The notes beneath the pieces are model-generated. The model was not told the origin of the DNA, did no database searches, and saw nothing but the letters and a program-made list of their open reading frames with translations. DNA of 10,744 nucleotides from CAZUQH01 sp964622465 (GTDB lineage Bacteria > CG03 > CAZUQH01): the NCBI GenBank assembly GCA_964622465.1, contig CAZUQH010000042.1, positions 1 to 10,744 of the forward strand. The letters run 5' to 3'. Within the stretch, counting starts at the first letter, position 1, and each line of letters starts with the position of its first letter. Positions 1 to 6,381 of this stretch are shown one piece after another. A program made the position numbers and the translations under genes.

Positions 1-1368
1 TCAATACTTATAACTTGAACCACCGATGAACTCGCGCAATAACGAGTTATGAGGAATTACCGAAACATCTCCCTCTTTTAGGGACTTGAGCAATTCATAA
101 ACGCGTCTTGCGCGAATAAATGCATCGGTTTTCCGGGAGTCCAATTCGTACTTCTCCACAATTGCGGGCAGGCAGCTGGACAAAAACTTCTTGTAAATTG
201 AAAGTTCGTATGGCAGTGCGCCGTTAAAGACGTAATCCGCTTTATTTATGAAGGGCACGATATGCGTCTTCTCGCTCCGCCTGACGTAATGCCAGTGGCC
301 AACTGTTTTCTCCGGGTTATAGGCACGGTTCCAGGAATCACGAACCATCCTGCGGAGCATCCTTAAGTCAGCCCAGCGCACAAATTCTCCGCCTGCATTT
401 TTTATCTGGCAGAGTGCCTCTATGTAGAACTTAAATTTCGTTCCCTGAGGAAGTGACACAGTCATCTCGGGATAAAGACCGTGTAAACTGTCAATTAAAA
501 GAATCTCGTTGTTCTTCAAACGAAGCGACACGGTCTCTTTCTTCCGTCCGCCTGTTTTGAAGTCGTAGCATGGCATCTGGATTTCCTCTCTTTTTATCAC
601 CAGGCGGTAAAGATGCTCGTTTATCAGGCGAAGGTCGAGCGCCTGCGGTGTCTCAAAATCGTAATCACCGTATTCGTCTTTCGGCTGCTGGTCAAGAGGC
701 AGAAAGTAGTTATCAACATTGACTAACGAGAATACTATGCCATGATTTTTAAGAGCTTCGCCTATTTTTGTTGTCGTGGTGGTTTTTCCGGAACAGGATG
801 GACCAGCTACGATAATCAACCGAATTTTATCCCGGCGTTCCAGTATACGCTCCGCAACTCTCTCTATTTCCTGGTGATATGCCTGCTCTGCATCTCCTAC
901 CAACCTAGCAAACTTTCCCTCGTTTATAGTGCGGTTCAGGTTTTCAACTGTGTCACACCCATGGTCAACGTTCCAGGTATACACGCGCCAGAGGACTTTG
1001 TATGGAACATTATCGTCAATCTGAATTTGCATCTCTTTATGCTCGCGCAAACGCGCGTGCTCTGCGCGATAGAGAATGTATGCTTTCGCAGTACGGTAGT
1101 GGCCATTTTCTACAAGAACCTTCTCTACAAGATCCTGAATATCTTCTATAGTTACCGGAGAATCAGGGTGATAGGTATTATTTATGAGTTTAACCACTTC
1201 ATCGGTCAGGCGTTCCGCGCGCTCGCGATTTTCACCTCCTACCTCCAGCGCAGCACGGAATATTGAATCTGTAATCTTGTTGCGGTCAAACGATACGATT
1301 TTGCCGCTACGCTTTATGACTTTTGATATTTTATGATATTCTGACAGTTCAGGCGGAAATTTTCCCAT
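1..1368 (-). CDS. ATP-cone domain fused to a uridine kinase/phosphoribulokinase-like P-loop kinase
   Basis: Probable cytoplasmic nucleoside or small-metabolite kinase of 455 aa; the substrate cannot be read from the sequence. Residues about 16-103 form an ATP-cone, starting with KVIKRSGKIVSFDRNKI and including the VTIEDIQDLVE segment. A linker follows, then a kinase domain with a Walker A loop, GPSCSGKT, at about 189-196, a VDNYFLP segment near 218 and MPCYDFKTGGR near 266. The C-terminal part (WADLRMLRRMVRDSWNRAY, then FNGALPYELSIYKK) matches the long bacterial Udk-related nucleoside kinases, which usually carry an N-terminal TGS domain rather than an ATP-cone. I chose the ATG at 1368 because it directly precedes the ATP-cone; a longer frame back to 1485 begins with TTG and only adds codons overlapping the upstream gene. 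With this start the overlap is 20 bases. No clear ribosome site is seen. The stop codon is at bases 1-3, so the gene is complete. Fold assignment is firm, activity is not. Confidence 0.85.
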   Translation of the reverse strand: MGKFPPELSEYHKISKVIKRSGKIVSFDRNKITDSIFRAALEVGGENRERAERLTDEVVKLINNTYHPDSPVTIEDIQDLVEKVLVENGHYRTAKAYILYRAEHARLREHKEMQIQIDDNVPYKVLWRVYTWNVDHGCDTVENLNRTINEGKFARLVGDAEQAYHQEIERVAERILERRDKIRLIIVAGPSCSGKTTTTTKIGEALKNHGIVFSLVNVDNYFLPLDQQPKDEYGDYDFETPQALDLRLINEHLYRLVIKREEIQMPCYDFKTGGRKKETVSLRLKNNEILLIDSLHGLYPEMTVSLPQGTKFKFYIEALCQIKNAGGEFVRWADLRMLRRMVRDSWNRAYNPEKTVGHWHYVRRSEKTHIVPFINKADYVFNGALPYELSIYKKFLSSCLPAIVEKYELDSRKTDAFIRARRVYELLKSLKEGDVSVIPHNSLLREFIGGSSYKY

Positions 1369-2332
1369 ATATTTCGCCAACCGTTTCCCATATTTTTTCT
1401 GGACATTCAGAAGCAAGCGCTGACATACATTCGTTCCCGCGGTATGACCATACGGCAAAATGGTCTGCACCAAGCGACCGCGCAAGATGGGCTCCTCTTT
1501 TTAGTTGTCTTTCCTTGCCTTTTGGGACCCCGAACCCCTGCAGCCATACAAGCGTCTCCTTACCGGCACCGCGTACAGCAGCAGTAAGTGGCACAACCAC
1601 CCCTGGAACAACTATCTCCAGTGGTATCCCTGCCGCAAACCAGTACACACTTGAACCAATCATATCCACAGATTTGAGTACTGCTATGTCTTTCCAGTTT
1701 GTGATTCCAGACCTGCCCTTTTCGCCTGGTGGCACAAAGCATACGATATTACGATGCTGTTTGAGTGATGCGGTACGTGTAAGTTCGGCAAGAAGCACTA
1801 CCCAGGAGTAATGCCGGAACCTTTTTACCGGTTGCGTCAATGTCCCCGGCATTTTTTCTCCGGTATACTGCCAGTATTTCTTGCGGCAGTACTGGCACCA
1901 GCAACCCGTCCTCCAGCCGTGCCGCTCAAAGTAAAAATGCGGCTCATCCCAGAATATCCCGTCTGCACCAAGAGAAAGTGCCGTTGCAAGCCAACCTTTG
2001 AGAAACCTGCGAAACGCCGGGTTGTTTATGCATGCAGCAGGAAGTGCCAGTCCCATAGCAGTAACCTGACGTGCCTGTGGATGCTCTACCAGAAATCCAG
2101 AGTACGCCTCCCCGCCAAAAACTCCACCAACACCCCACGGGTCAATGTATACCTCAAGCACGGCATCGTGCGCTGCCAGCACAATCTTACGAAATGTACC
2201 AGCATAGTACTGCGCATCGTTTTCGCTGAAAGTAAGAACAACAAAGTTACAGTTGTGTCTGACCATATCAGCGAAATCCTCGCGCGCGTGCCTCACAAAT
2301 TTATTACCAAAATAACTCACGCCAAGTTTCAT
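1349..2332 (-). CDS. Cytoplasmic TIM-barrel, glycoside-hydrolase-like protein of unknown substrate
   Basis: A 327-aa protein that I do not recognise as a named enzyme. It looks like a (beta/alpha)8 barrel of the putative glycosidase type. Strand-like segments follow at regular spacing (NFVVLTFSEND near 29-39, VLEVYIDPWGVGG near 58-70, LGADGIFWDEPHFYF near 121-135, VDMIGSSVYWF later, then TLVWLQGFGVPKG and HFAVWSYRGNE). The acidic pair D129-E130 in GIFWDEPH sits where such barrels often keep a catalytic or sugar-binding acid. A cysteine cluster follows at C144, C146 and C149 (CWCQYCRKKY); similar CxCxxC-x3-[FY] motifs occur in several glycosidase-like barrels and may bind metal. There is no signal peptide, so it should act in the cytoplasm. 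It starts at an ATG 2 bases after the mnmA stop and its 3' end overlaps the kinase gene, so it is cotranscribed with both. Coding status is secure; function is inference. Confidence 0.8.
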   Translation of the reverse strand: MKLGVSYFGNKFVRHAREDFADMVRHNCNFVVLTFSENDAQYYAGTFRKIVLAAHDAVLEVYIDPWGVGGVFGGEAYSGFLVEHPQARQVTAMGLALPAACINNPAFRRFLKGWLATALSLGADGIFWDEPHFYFERHGWRTGCWCQYCRKKYWQYTGEKMPGTLTQPVKRFRHYSWVVLLAELTRTASLKQHRNIVCFVPPGEKGRSGITNWKDIAVLKSVDMIGSSVYWFAAGIPLEIVVPGVVVPLTAAVRGAGKETLVWLQGFGVPKGKERQLKRGAHLARSLGADHFAVWSYRGNECMSALASECPEKIWETVGEIYGKISA

Positions 2333-2334
2333 AT

Positions 2335-3378
2335 CTATAATGCGATTATCCCGCCGCCGAGAACTTTATCCCCGTCATAGAACACGGCTGACTGACCCGG
2401 TGTTACTGCATACTCCGGATAATCCAGGCACACCGAACACGTCTCCCCGTTTGTCCGCTTAACCATGCAATCTACTGTCTTACTCCTGGACCTGATCTTC
2501 ACGAGTGCCCTGAATTCCTGCTGTCCTTCCGCCAACGCCATACGCTCAAACCCACCGACTCTAAATGAAGATACTTCCAGTTCGCTTACGTCTCCAACAA
2601 TAAGAGTATTTTTATTCTTATCTATCCCGACTACGTACAAGGGTTTCCCTCGAGATAATCTGATACCATGTCTTTGACCAATCGTGTACATTGCGAGACC
2701 ATCATGCTCGCCAATGACATTCCCATGTGTCCCGACTACCGGACCCGGTTCGCCAATTCCGCCATGTGCTTTGAGAAAATCAACATAGCGCCCATGTTCA
2801 AGAAAACACACGTCCTGGCTGTCCGGTTTCTCGCTTACTTTTAATCCATATTCACGCGCAAGACGCCTGACATCATTTTTCGTCGCATCTCCCAGCGGGA
2901 GCACAAGCCGTGAAAGTATTTCCTGTGTCAGCTGATAGAGGAAATAGGACTGGTCACGGCTTGAATCGCGGGGCACTTGAACGTAATAACGGTTGGTTTT
3001 GACGTCCTTACCGATACGCGCATAATGGCCTGTAGCAATCCACTGCGCGCCAATATCATTTGCAAACTGCGCAAGCGCTGGGAATTTCAATTGTCCATTG
3101 CAACACACGCATGGGTTTGGAGTTATACCGGAGCGGTACGAGCTAACAAACGTAGATACCACAATATTATTGAATTTCTGCCGAAGGTCTACTGTATGGA
3201 TAGGTATCCCGAGTTCTCCTGCAACATTTGAGACATCTTCTTTGTCATTGAGATTATGGTCGGTAAATACGAAGAAGACCCCTGTTACTTCCCATCCATC
3301 GTTTATAAGGCGAGCGCAAGCTACTGAAGAATCAACGCCGCCGCTCATTGCAACAGCGATGCGCTTATCACTGCTCAT
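2335..3378 (-). CDS. mnmA: tRNA-specific 2-thiouridylase MnmA
   Basis: MnmA makes the 2-thio group of the wobble uridine in tRNAs for Lys, Glu and Gln, using ATP to adenylate the base and sulfur passed on from a cysteine desulfurase. The 347-aa protein has the ATP-binding PP-loop SGGVDSSV at 12-19, the catalytic cysteine in NPCVCCNGQLKF (C93), ATGHYARI, SRDQSYFLYQL, and the second active cysteine in SQDVCFL (C191). The C-terminal part (YTIGQRHGI, then LYVVGIDKNKNTLIVGD) is the usual tRNA-binding and beta-barrel region. Length is normal for the family. The ATG at 3378 is chosen over an in-frame TTG two codons upstream; neither has a good ribosome site. It overlaps the end of metF by 11 bases, suggesting coupled translation. 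C90 and C93 make a CxxC instead of a lone cysteine, which could indicate an iron-sulfur-dependent form. Confidence 0.96.
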   Translation of the reverse strand: MSSDKRIAVAMSGGVDSSVACARLINDGWEVTGVFFVFTDHNLNDKEDVSNVAGELGIPIHTVDLRQKFNNIVVSTFVSSYRSGITPNPCVCCNGQLKFPALAQFANDIGAQWIATGHYARIGKDVKTNRYYVQVPRDSSRDQSYFLYQLTQEILSRLVLPLGDATKNDVRRLAREYGLKVSEKPDSQDVCFLEHGRYVDFLKAHGGIGEPGPVVGTHGNVIGEHDGLAMYTIGQRHGIRLSRGKPLYVVGIDKNKNTLIVGDVSELEVSSFRVGGFERMALAEGQQEFRALVKIRSRSKTVDCMVKRTNGETCSVCLDYPEYAVTPGQSAVFYDGDKVLGGGIIAL

Positions 3379-4258
3379 ATTCAAGGAATTTTAGTGCCAG
3401 TTCCTGCTGTGCTATTGGCATCAGATGAAAGCCACTCACATATCCCTTCAATGCGCTTACTATTTCCTTTGCCGTCTCAAGCATGCCATCTGCGCCATTT
3501 TGAGTGATTCGCTTTGCCACACTTTCAGGTATGTGTATACCACTTTTTCCACTGGTAAAGTAATTGACCATTTTATCGTTGAGGAACATAATGCTTATCA
3601 TTATAGGTATACCGATCGGCCGCGCTTTCTTTAAGAATTCTATAACTCTATCGGTCTCAAAAACCGGCTGGGTTTGAACAAATCCGGCACCTGCTTCTTT
3701 TTTCCTGGACAAGCGCTCAAGTTCATCATCCATATCCTGAGCAAGTGGATTTGCTCCCACGCCGATAAAGAAATCAGTATTTCCGTTTAGTTTCTGTCCC
3801 ACTGCGTCTTCACCGTTATTCAGACGTCTTGCAAGACGTATAAGTTCAAGAGAACCTATCTCAAACACGGGTTTCACCTGTGGATGGTCACCGACTTCAG
3901 GCCTGTCACCTGTAATTATGAGCAAGTTTTGTAGCCCCAGAGCACTTGCTCCGAGAAGTTCCGACTGTAGACCCAAAACGTTTGAATCGCGACACGTTAT
4001 GTGCGGAATTGCCTCTACTCCAAGACGATTCTGGATGATATGCGCAGCTGCTATAGAACTCATTTTAAGCTTTGACATCGGGTTTGAAGGAATGTTTAGC
4101 GCACATGCATGCGGCGCAAACGAACGAGCAATCTCCAATATTTTGTCAAAGTTAGTTCCGTGCGGAGGCACTATTTCCACGCTGAAAAGCAACTCACCGC
4201 CAGTTGGTAACATCTTTAACCTGTCCCTGAACCGTCTGATATCACTATTTTCTTTCAC
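3368..4258 (-). CDS. metF: Methylenetetrahydrofolate reductase (MetF type)
   Basis: Reduces 5,10-methylene-tetrahydrofolate to 5-methyl-tetrahydrofolate, using FAD, to provide methyl groups for methionine. The 296-aa length fits the bacterial one-domain enzyme. Visible family motifs are SVEIVPPHG with the conserved acid E28, HITCRDSN near 86-93, LLIITGDRP with the flavin/folate-contacting D118, IGVGANPLAQ, and AGFVQTQPVFE, followed by PIMISIMFLND. No extra C-terminal regulatory domain is present. Translation starts at GTG 4258, inside a GTGA overlap with the stop of the preceding MetE-like gene; a GAGG lies about 13 bases upstream and an AAGAG closer, so initiation probably relies on coupling. 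It sits directly after the two MetE-like genes and in the same run as folD, which fits folate-linked methionine synthesis. The electron donor (NADH, ferredoxin or another) cannot be told from the sequence. Confidence 0.94.
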   Translation of the reverse strand: MKENSDIRRFRDRLKMLPTGGELLFSVEIVPPHGTNFDKILEIARSFAPHACALNIPSNPMSKLKMSSIAAAHIIQNRLGVEAIPHITCRDSNVLGLQSELLGASALGLQNLLIITGDRPEVGDHPQVKPVFEIGSLELIRLARRLNNGEDAVGQKLNGNTDFFIGVGANPLAQDMDDELERLSRKKEAGAGFVQTQPVFETDRVIEFLKKARPIGIPIMISIMFLNDKMVNYFTSGKSGIHIPESVAKRITQNGADGMLETAKEIVSALKGYVSGFHLMPIAQQELALKFLEYEQ

Positions 4259-5202
4259 AACTCTTGTACCGCCTCTACCATTACTTTTAGTTTTGCTATT
4301 GTTTCATCTACTGTCCTTGTTTTCAGCCCACAGTCAGGGTCAATATATATCTTCTCACGAGGGATAACCTCAAGTGCCTGACGGATACGCTCTTTAACCA
4401 CTTCCTTTGTTTCTATCACGTGCGTGTGAACGTCTATTACACCAAAACCAATTTCCTTTGTGAATGGATATTTTTTCATCAATGGCAGCATGTCAAGAGC
4501 ACTATTTGAAAGTTCCAGGTCTATCATGTCAACAGGAATCTCGAGAATTTCCGGATATATTTTTGCGAAATCACCATAGCAAATATGCGTTATTGTCTTT
4601 GCTTTGACACCGTCTGTCACAATTGCCATCGCTTTTATTGCAAGGTCAATCTCACAGGGCCTCACCGATATCGCCGGCTCGTCTATCTGAATATACTTTG
4701 CTCCTGCGCGTTCAAGGTCAACTACTTCCTTGTGCAGGACTTCGGCAAGCGCAATTGCAGCATCCTCACGACTGTCGTAATACTCATTGAATGACCAGTC
4801 CATCATAGTGTATGGACCGGTCACCATTCCTTTTACAGGACGGCTTGTTAGTCCCTGAGTAAATTTGAACCAGTCAAGTGTTACCGGTTTCGGACGCAGT
4901 ATTTTACCAGTAATAACCGGCTTGCGGTAATAACGGTTCCCATAGGAGCGGACGAGTCCGCTTATCTGAAACCCACTGAGGTTTTCTGCAAAGTACGTTG
5001 CCATATCACCGCGATACATCTCGCCGTCAACAAGGATATCGATCCCAATATCCTCCTGAATCTTTATCCATTCTACTGTTGCTTTTTCTTCCAACGGCTT
5101 CAATTCAGATACGTCTATTTCTCCACGCAAATATTCGCGCCTTGCTTGTTTTAAGTAATCTGGTTTTGGAAAACTTCCTACGCTTGTTGTTGGTAATTTC
5201 AC
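4255..5202 (-). CDS. metE: Stand-alone core MetE methionine synthase, zinc site intact
   Basis: Single-barrel relative of the C-terminal catalytic domain of cobalamin-independent methionine synthase; it would methylate homocysteine to methionine. Its 315 aa are under half the length of classical MetE (about 750 aa). All four zinc ligands are visible: H206 and C208 in ITHICYGDF, E230 in IDLELSNS, and C291 in DPDCGLKTR. The spacings C to E of 22 and E to C of 61 equal those in E. coli MetE. H259 in GFGVIDVHTH lies 32 residues before the last cysteine, matching the conserved catalytic His. VTGPYTMMDWS and YIQIDEPAI are also MetE signatures. The start is GTG 5202 in a GTGA overlap with the preceding gene, with a strong GGAGGT five bases upstream. 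Related short 'core MetE' enzymes in archaea and bacteria often take methyl from a corrinoid protein rather than methylfolate; the metF next door makes the donor ambiguous. Confidence 0.88.
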   Translation of the reverse strand: MKLPTTSVGSFPKPDYLKQARREYLRGEIDVSELKPLEEKATVEWIKIQEDIGIDILVDGEMYRGDMATYFAENLSGFQISGLVRSYGNRYYRKPVITGKILRPKPVTLDWFKFTQGLTSRPVKGMVTGPYTMMDWSFNEYYDSREDAAIALAEVLHKEVVDLERAGAKYIQIDEPAISVRPCEIDLAIKAMAIVTDGVKAKTITHICYGDFAKIYPEILEIPVDMIDLELSNSALDMLPLMKKYPFTKEIGFGVIDVHTHVIETKEVVKERIRQALEVIPREKIYIDPDCGLKTRTVDETIAKLKVMVEAVQEL

Positions 5203-6185
5203 TTATTACCTCCGGATGCACTTCTTGTCATTGCGACCATTTTCTCCAGTTTTTTTCTTGCAACAGACCTTGGCAAGAACTCCAGACCGCAATTTGGATT
5301 TACATATAGGTTATCAGCTCCGACAATACTTGCAATCTTCTGGAGCTTCTGTCCAACTTCATCACCTTCCATTTTAGTATTTCTTGCATCAACAATTCCT
5401 GCAGCAAGTGACGCCTTTGGCTGTTTTTTTTCTATCAGTTCCATACATTCTGGAGCATAGGTGAAGTCCAACCCGATAATATCGTAAGGTCCATCAAGCA
5501 GAAAGTCATATATCCTGGCAGGACTGCCAAAGTAAGTATAAAGAGCGAGTTTACCGGCGTCTGACGTGCGAGCGCCAGCAATTTCCTTTAGTGCCCACTC
5601 ACAAACGTCGAGCGAGACAATTTCACTATCGTAGACAAGTGATGGTTCGTCAATCTGGATAAGTGGACAGCCCGCTTTGAAAAGCGCTGCCACTTCCTGA
5701 GTGAGCGCTTTTGCGTAAGCACCAACAAGATTTGCATAGTTATTGTAGTGTTTGTCAACGGAATTTGCAGCAAGAGTGACCGGGCCAGGCAAAATTACCT
5801 TTACTGGTTTTGATGTGCACGTCTTTGCAAATTCAAAATCGCGCACCATTACTGGCTTTGTCCATCGAATCTCACTTCTTATAACCGGCTGGTGGTATAA
5901 CGTATTGGTATCAAAATATCTAACCAATCCTGTAATTTCTATACCCTGAAGTTTTCCTGCAAAATATGAGAATTGGTCATGCCAGCGGATTCCGCCGTCA
6001 GAAACAATATCAATACCCGTATTATCCTGTTCTTTTATAACCTCACAAGTAACTTCATCCTCAATTTTAGCAAGCTGCTCCCGTGTTATTTTGCCATTGT
6101 CGCAATCATGAATTGCGCGACGCAAACGCTGCTCTTGCTCAGTATCTCCAATTCTCGGGTAACTTCCAGCAACTGTGGTAATCAT
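5199..6185 (-). CDS. MetE-like barrel protein with degenerate zinc site, partner of the downstream MetE
   Basis: A 328-aa paralogue of the next gene. Shared features include the start (TTVAGSYPRIGD), LVRYFDTNTLYHQPVI, KVILPGPVTLAANS, PLIQIDEPSLV and VNPNCGLEFLPRS. Alignment on these motifs shows that the zinc and catalytic residues are mostly gone: the His and Cys of HxC become Y216 and Y218 (LYTYFGS), the Glu becomes D240, only C299 remains, and the catalytic His position is D267 (GIVDARN). It therefore probably does not activate homocysteine by itself. It could bind a folate or methyl donor, form a heteromer with the catalytic copy, or have another methyl-transfer role. Classical MetE also consists of two related barrels of which the N-terminal one lacks zinc, so this gene pair resembles that layout in split form. 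It starts at ATG 6185 with a GGAGG nine bases upstream and ends in a GTGA overlap with the catalytic copy. Confidence 0.82.
   Translation of the reverse strand: MITTVAGSYPRIGDTEQEQRLRRAIHDCDNGKITREQLAKIEDEVTCEVIKEQDNTGIDIVSDGGIRWHDQFSYFAGKLQGIEITGLVRYFDTNTLYHQPVIRSEIRWTKPVMVRDFEFAKTCTSKPVKVILPGPVTLAANSVDKHYNNYANLVGAYAKALTQEVAALFKAGCPLIQIDEPSLVYDSEIVSLDVCEWALKEIAGARTSDAGKLALYTYFGSPARIYDFLLDGPYDIIGLDFTYAPECMELIEKKQPKASLAAGIVDARNTKMEGDEVGQKLQKIASIVGADNLYVNPNCGLEFLPRSVARKKLEKMVAMTRSASGGNK
5208..5213 (-). promoter_or_regulatory. Ribosome binding site fixing the GTG start of core metE
   Basis: GGAGGT on the minus strand, five bases before GTG 5202. It supports the GTG start and the GTGA overlap with the preceding gene. 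Confidence 0.75.
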
Positions 6186-6194
6186 GTACTAATT

Positions 6195-6199
6195 CCTCC
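6195..6199 (-). promoter_or_regulatory. Ribosome binding site of the first MetE-like gene
   Basis: GGAGG on the minus strand, nine bases before the ATG at 6185. It lies just outside the palindromic element, so this gene keeps its own initiation site even though it is separated from folD by 170 bases. Confidence 0.7.
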
Positions 6200-6222
6200 A
6201 ATTCTGTTGCTTTGCAAGCTTT

Positions 6223-6381
6223 GGGCAGTGCCACGCAGAGGACTTTGCAGTCGGTCGGCGCTACATTCAGTTTTGCTGCGTTGTTCGTCGCTCAAATACG
6301 TTCAGTATTCTCGCTCCTCACGCCTTGCAAAACTGGCGTATCGCCGCCCTTTGTGCTACAAGCCCCTGCGTGGCACTGCCC
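6223..6381. repeat. 159-base palindromic element between folD and the MetE-like gene
   Basis: Several inverted-repeat stems share one centre near 6301-6302. The outer arms, 6223-6238 and 6366-6381, are a perfect 16-base inverted repeat (GGGCAGTGCCACGCAG). Inner stems are CGGCG 6256-6260 with 6342-6346, the perfect 9-base CAGTTTTGC 6268-6276 with 6327-6335, GCGT 6278-6281 with 6320-6323, and AATAC 6295-6299 with GTATT 6305-6309 around a 5-base loop. Partial matches join these stems, so the whole can fold as one long imperfect hairpin in DNA or RNA. It has no coding frame of its own and no T-run, so it is not a typical terminator. One arm covers the last codons and stop of folD. It looks like a dispersed palindromic or MITE/REP-like insertion, but a second copy is not present in this window, so that class is inference. 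Confidence 0.75.

Noticed and set aside
742..1266. Plus-strand open frame of 174 aa opposite the kinase gene
   Set aside because: Antisense to the P-loop and ATP-cone coding region; the hydrophobic look comes from the complement of the real codons.
1369..1485. Longer N-terminus of the kinase, from TTG at 1485
   Set aside because: The added 39 residues overlap the end of the upstream gene, have no domain similarity, and an ATG at 1368 sits right before the ATP-cone.
1323..2380. Open frames on the plus strand opposite the barrel-protein gene (162 and 189 aa)
   Set aside because: They lie antisense to a well-supported gene, show no recognisable motif and are rich in Ser, Pro, Arg and Cys as expected of shadow frames.
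3379..3384. TTG start of mnmA two codons upstream
   Set aside because: ATG at 3378 gives the normal short N-terminus before the PP-loop and no ribosome site favours the TTG.
5199..6185. Pseudogene interpretation for the degenerate MetE-like copy
   Set aside because: The frame is intact over 328 codons, has a good ribosome site and overlaps its neighbour cleanly; the changes are substitutions, not decay.
6186..6355. SAM or cobalamin riboswitch ahead of the MetE-like genes
   Set aside because: No conserved riboswitch core sequence was recognised, and the structure extends into folD codons as a simple inverted repeat.
6223..6381. Rho-independent terminator after folD
   Set aside because: The stem is far too long and imperfect and no T-run follows it in the direction of transcription.
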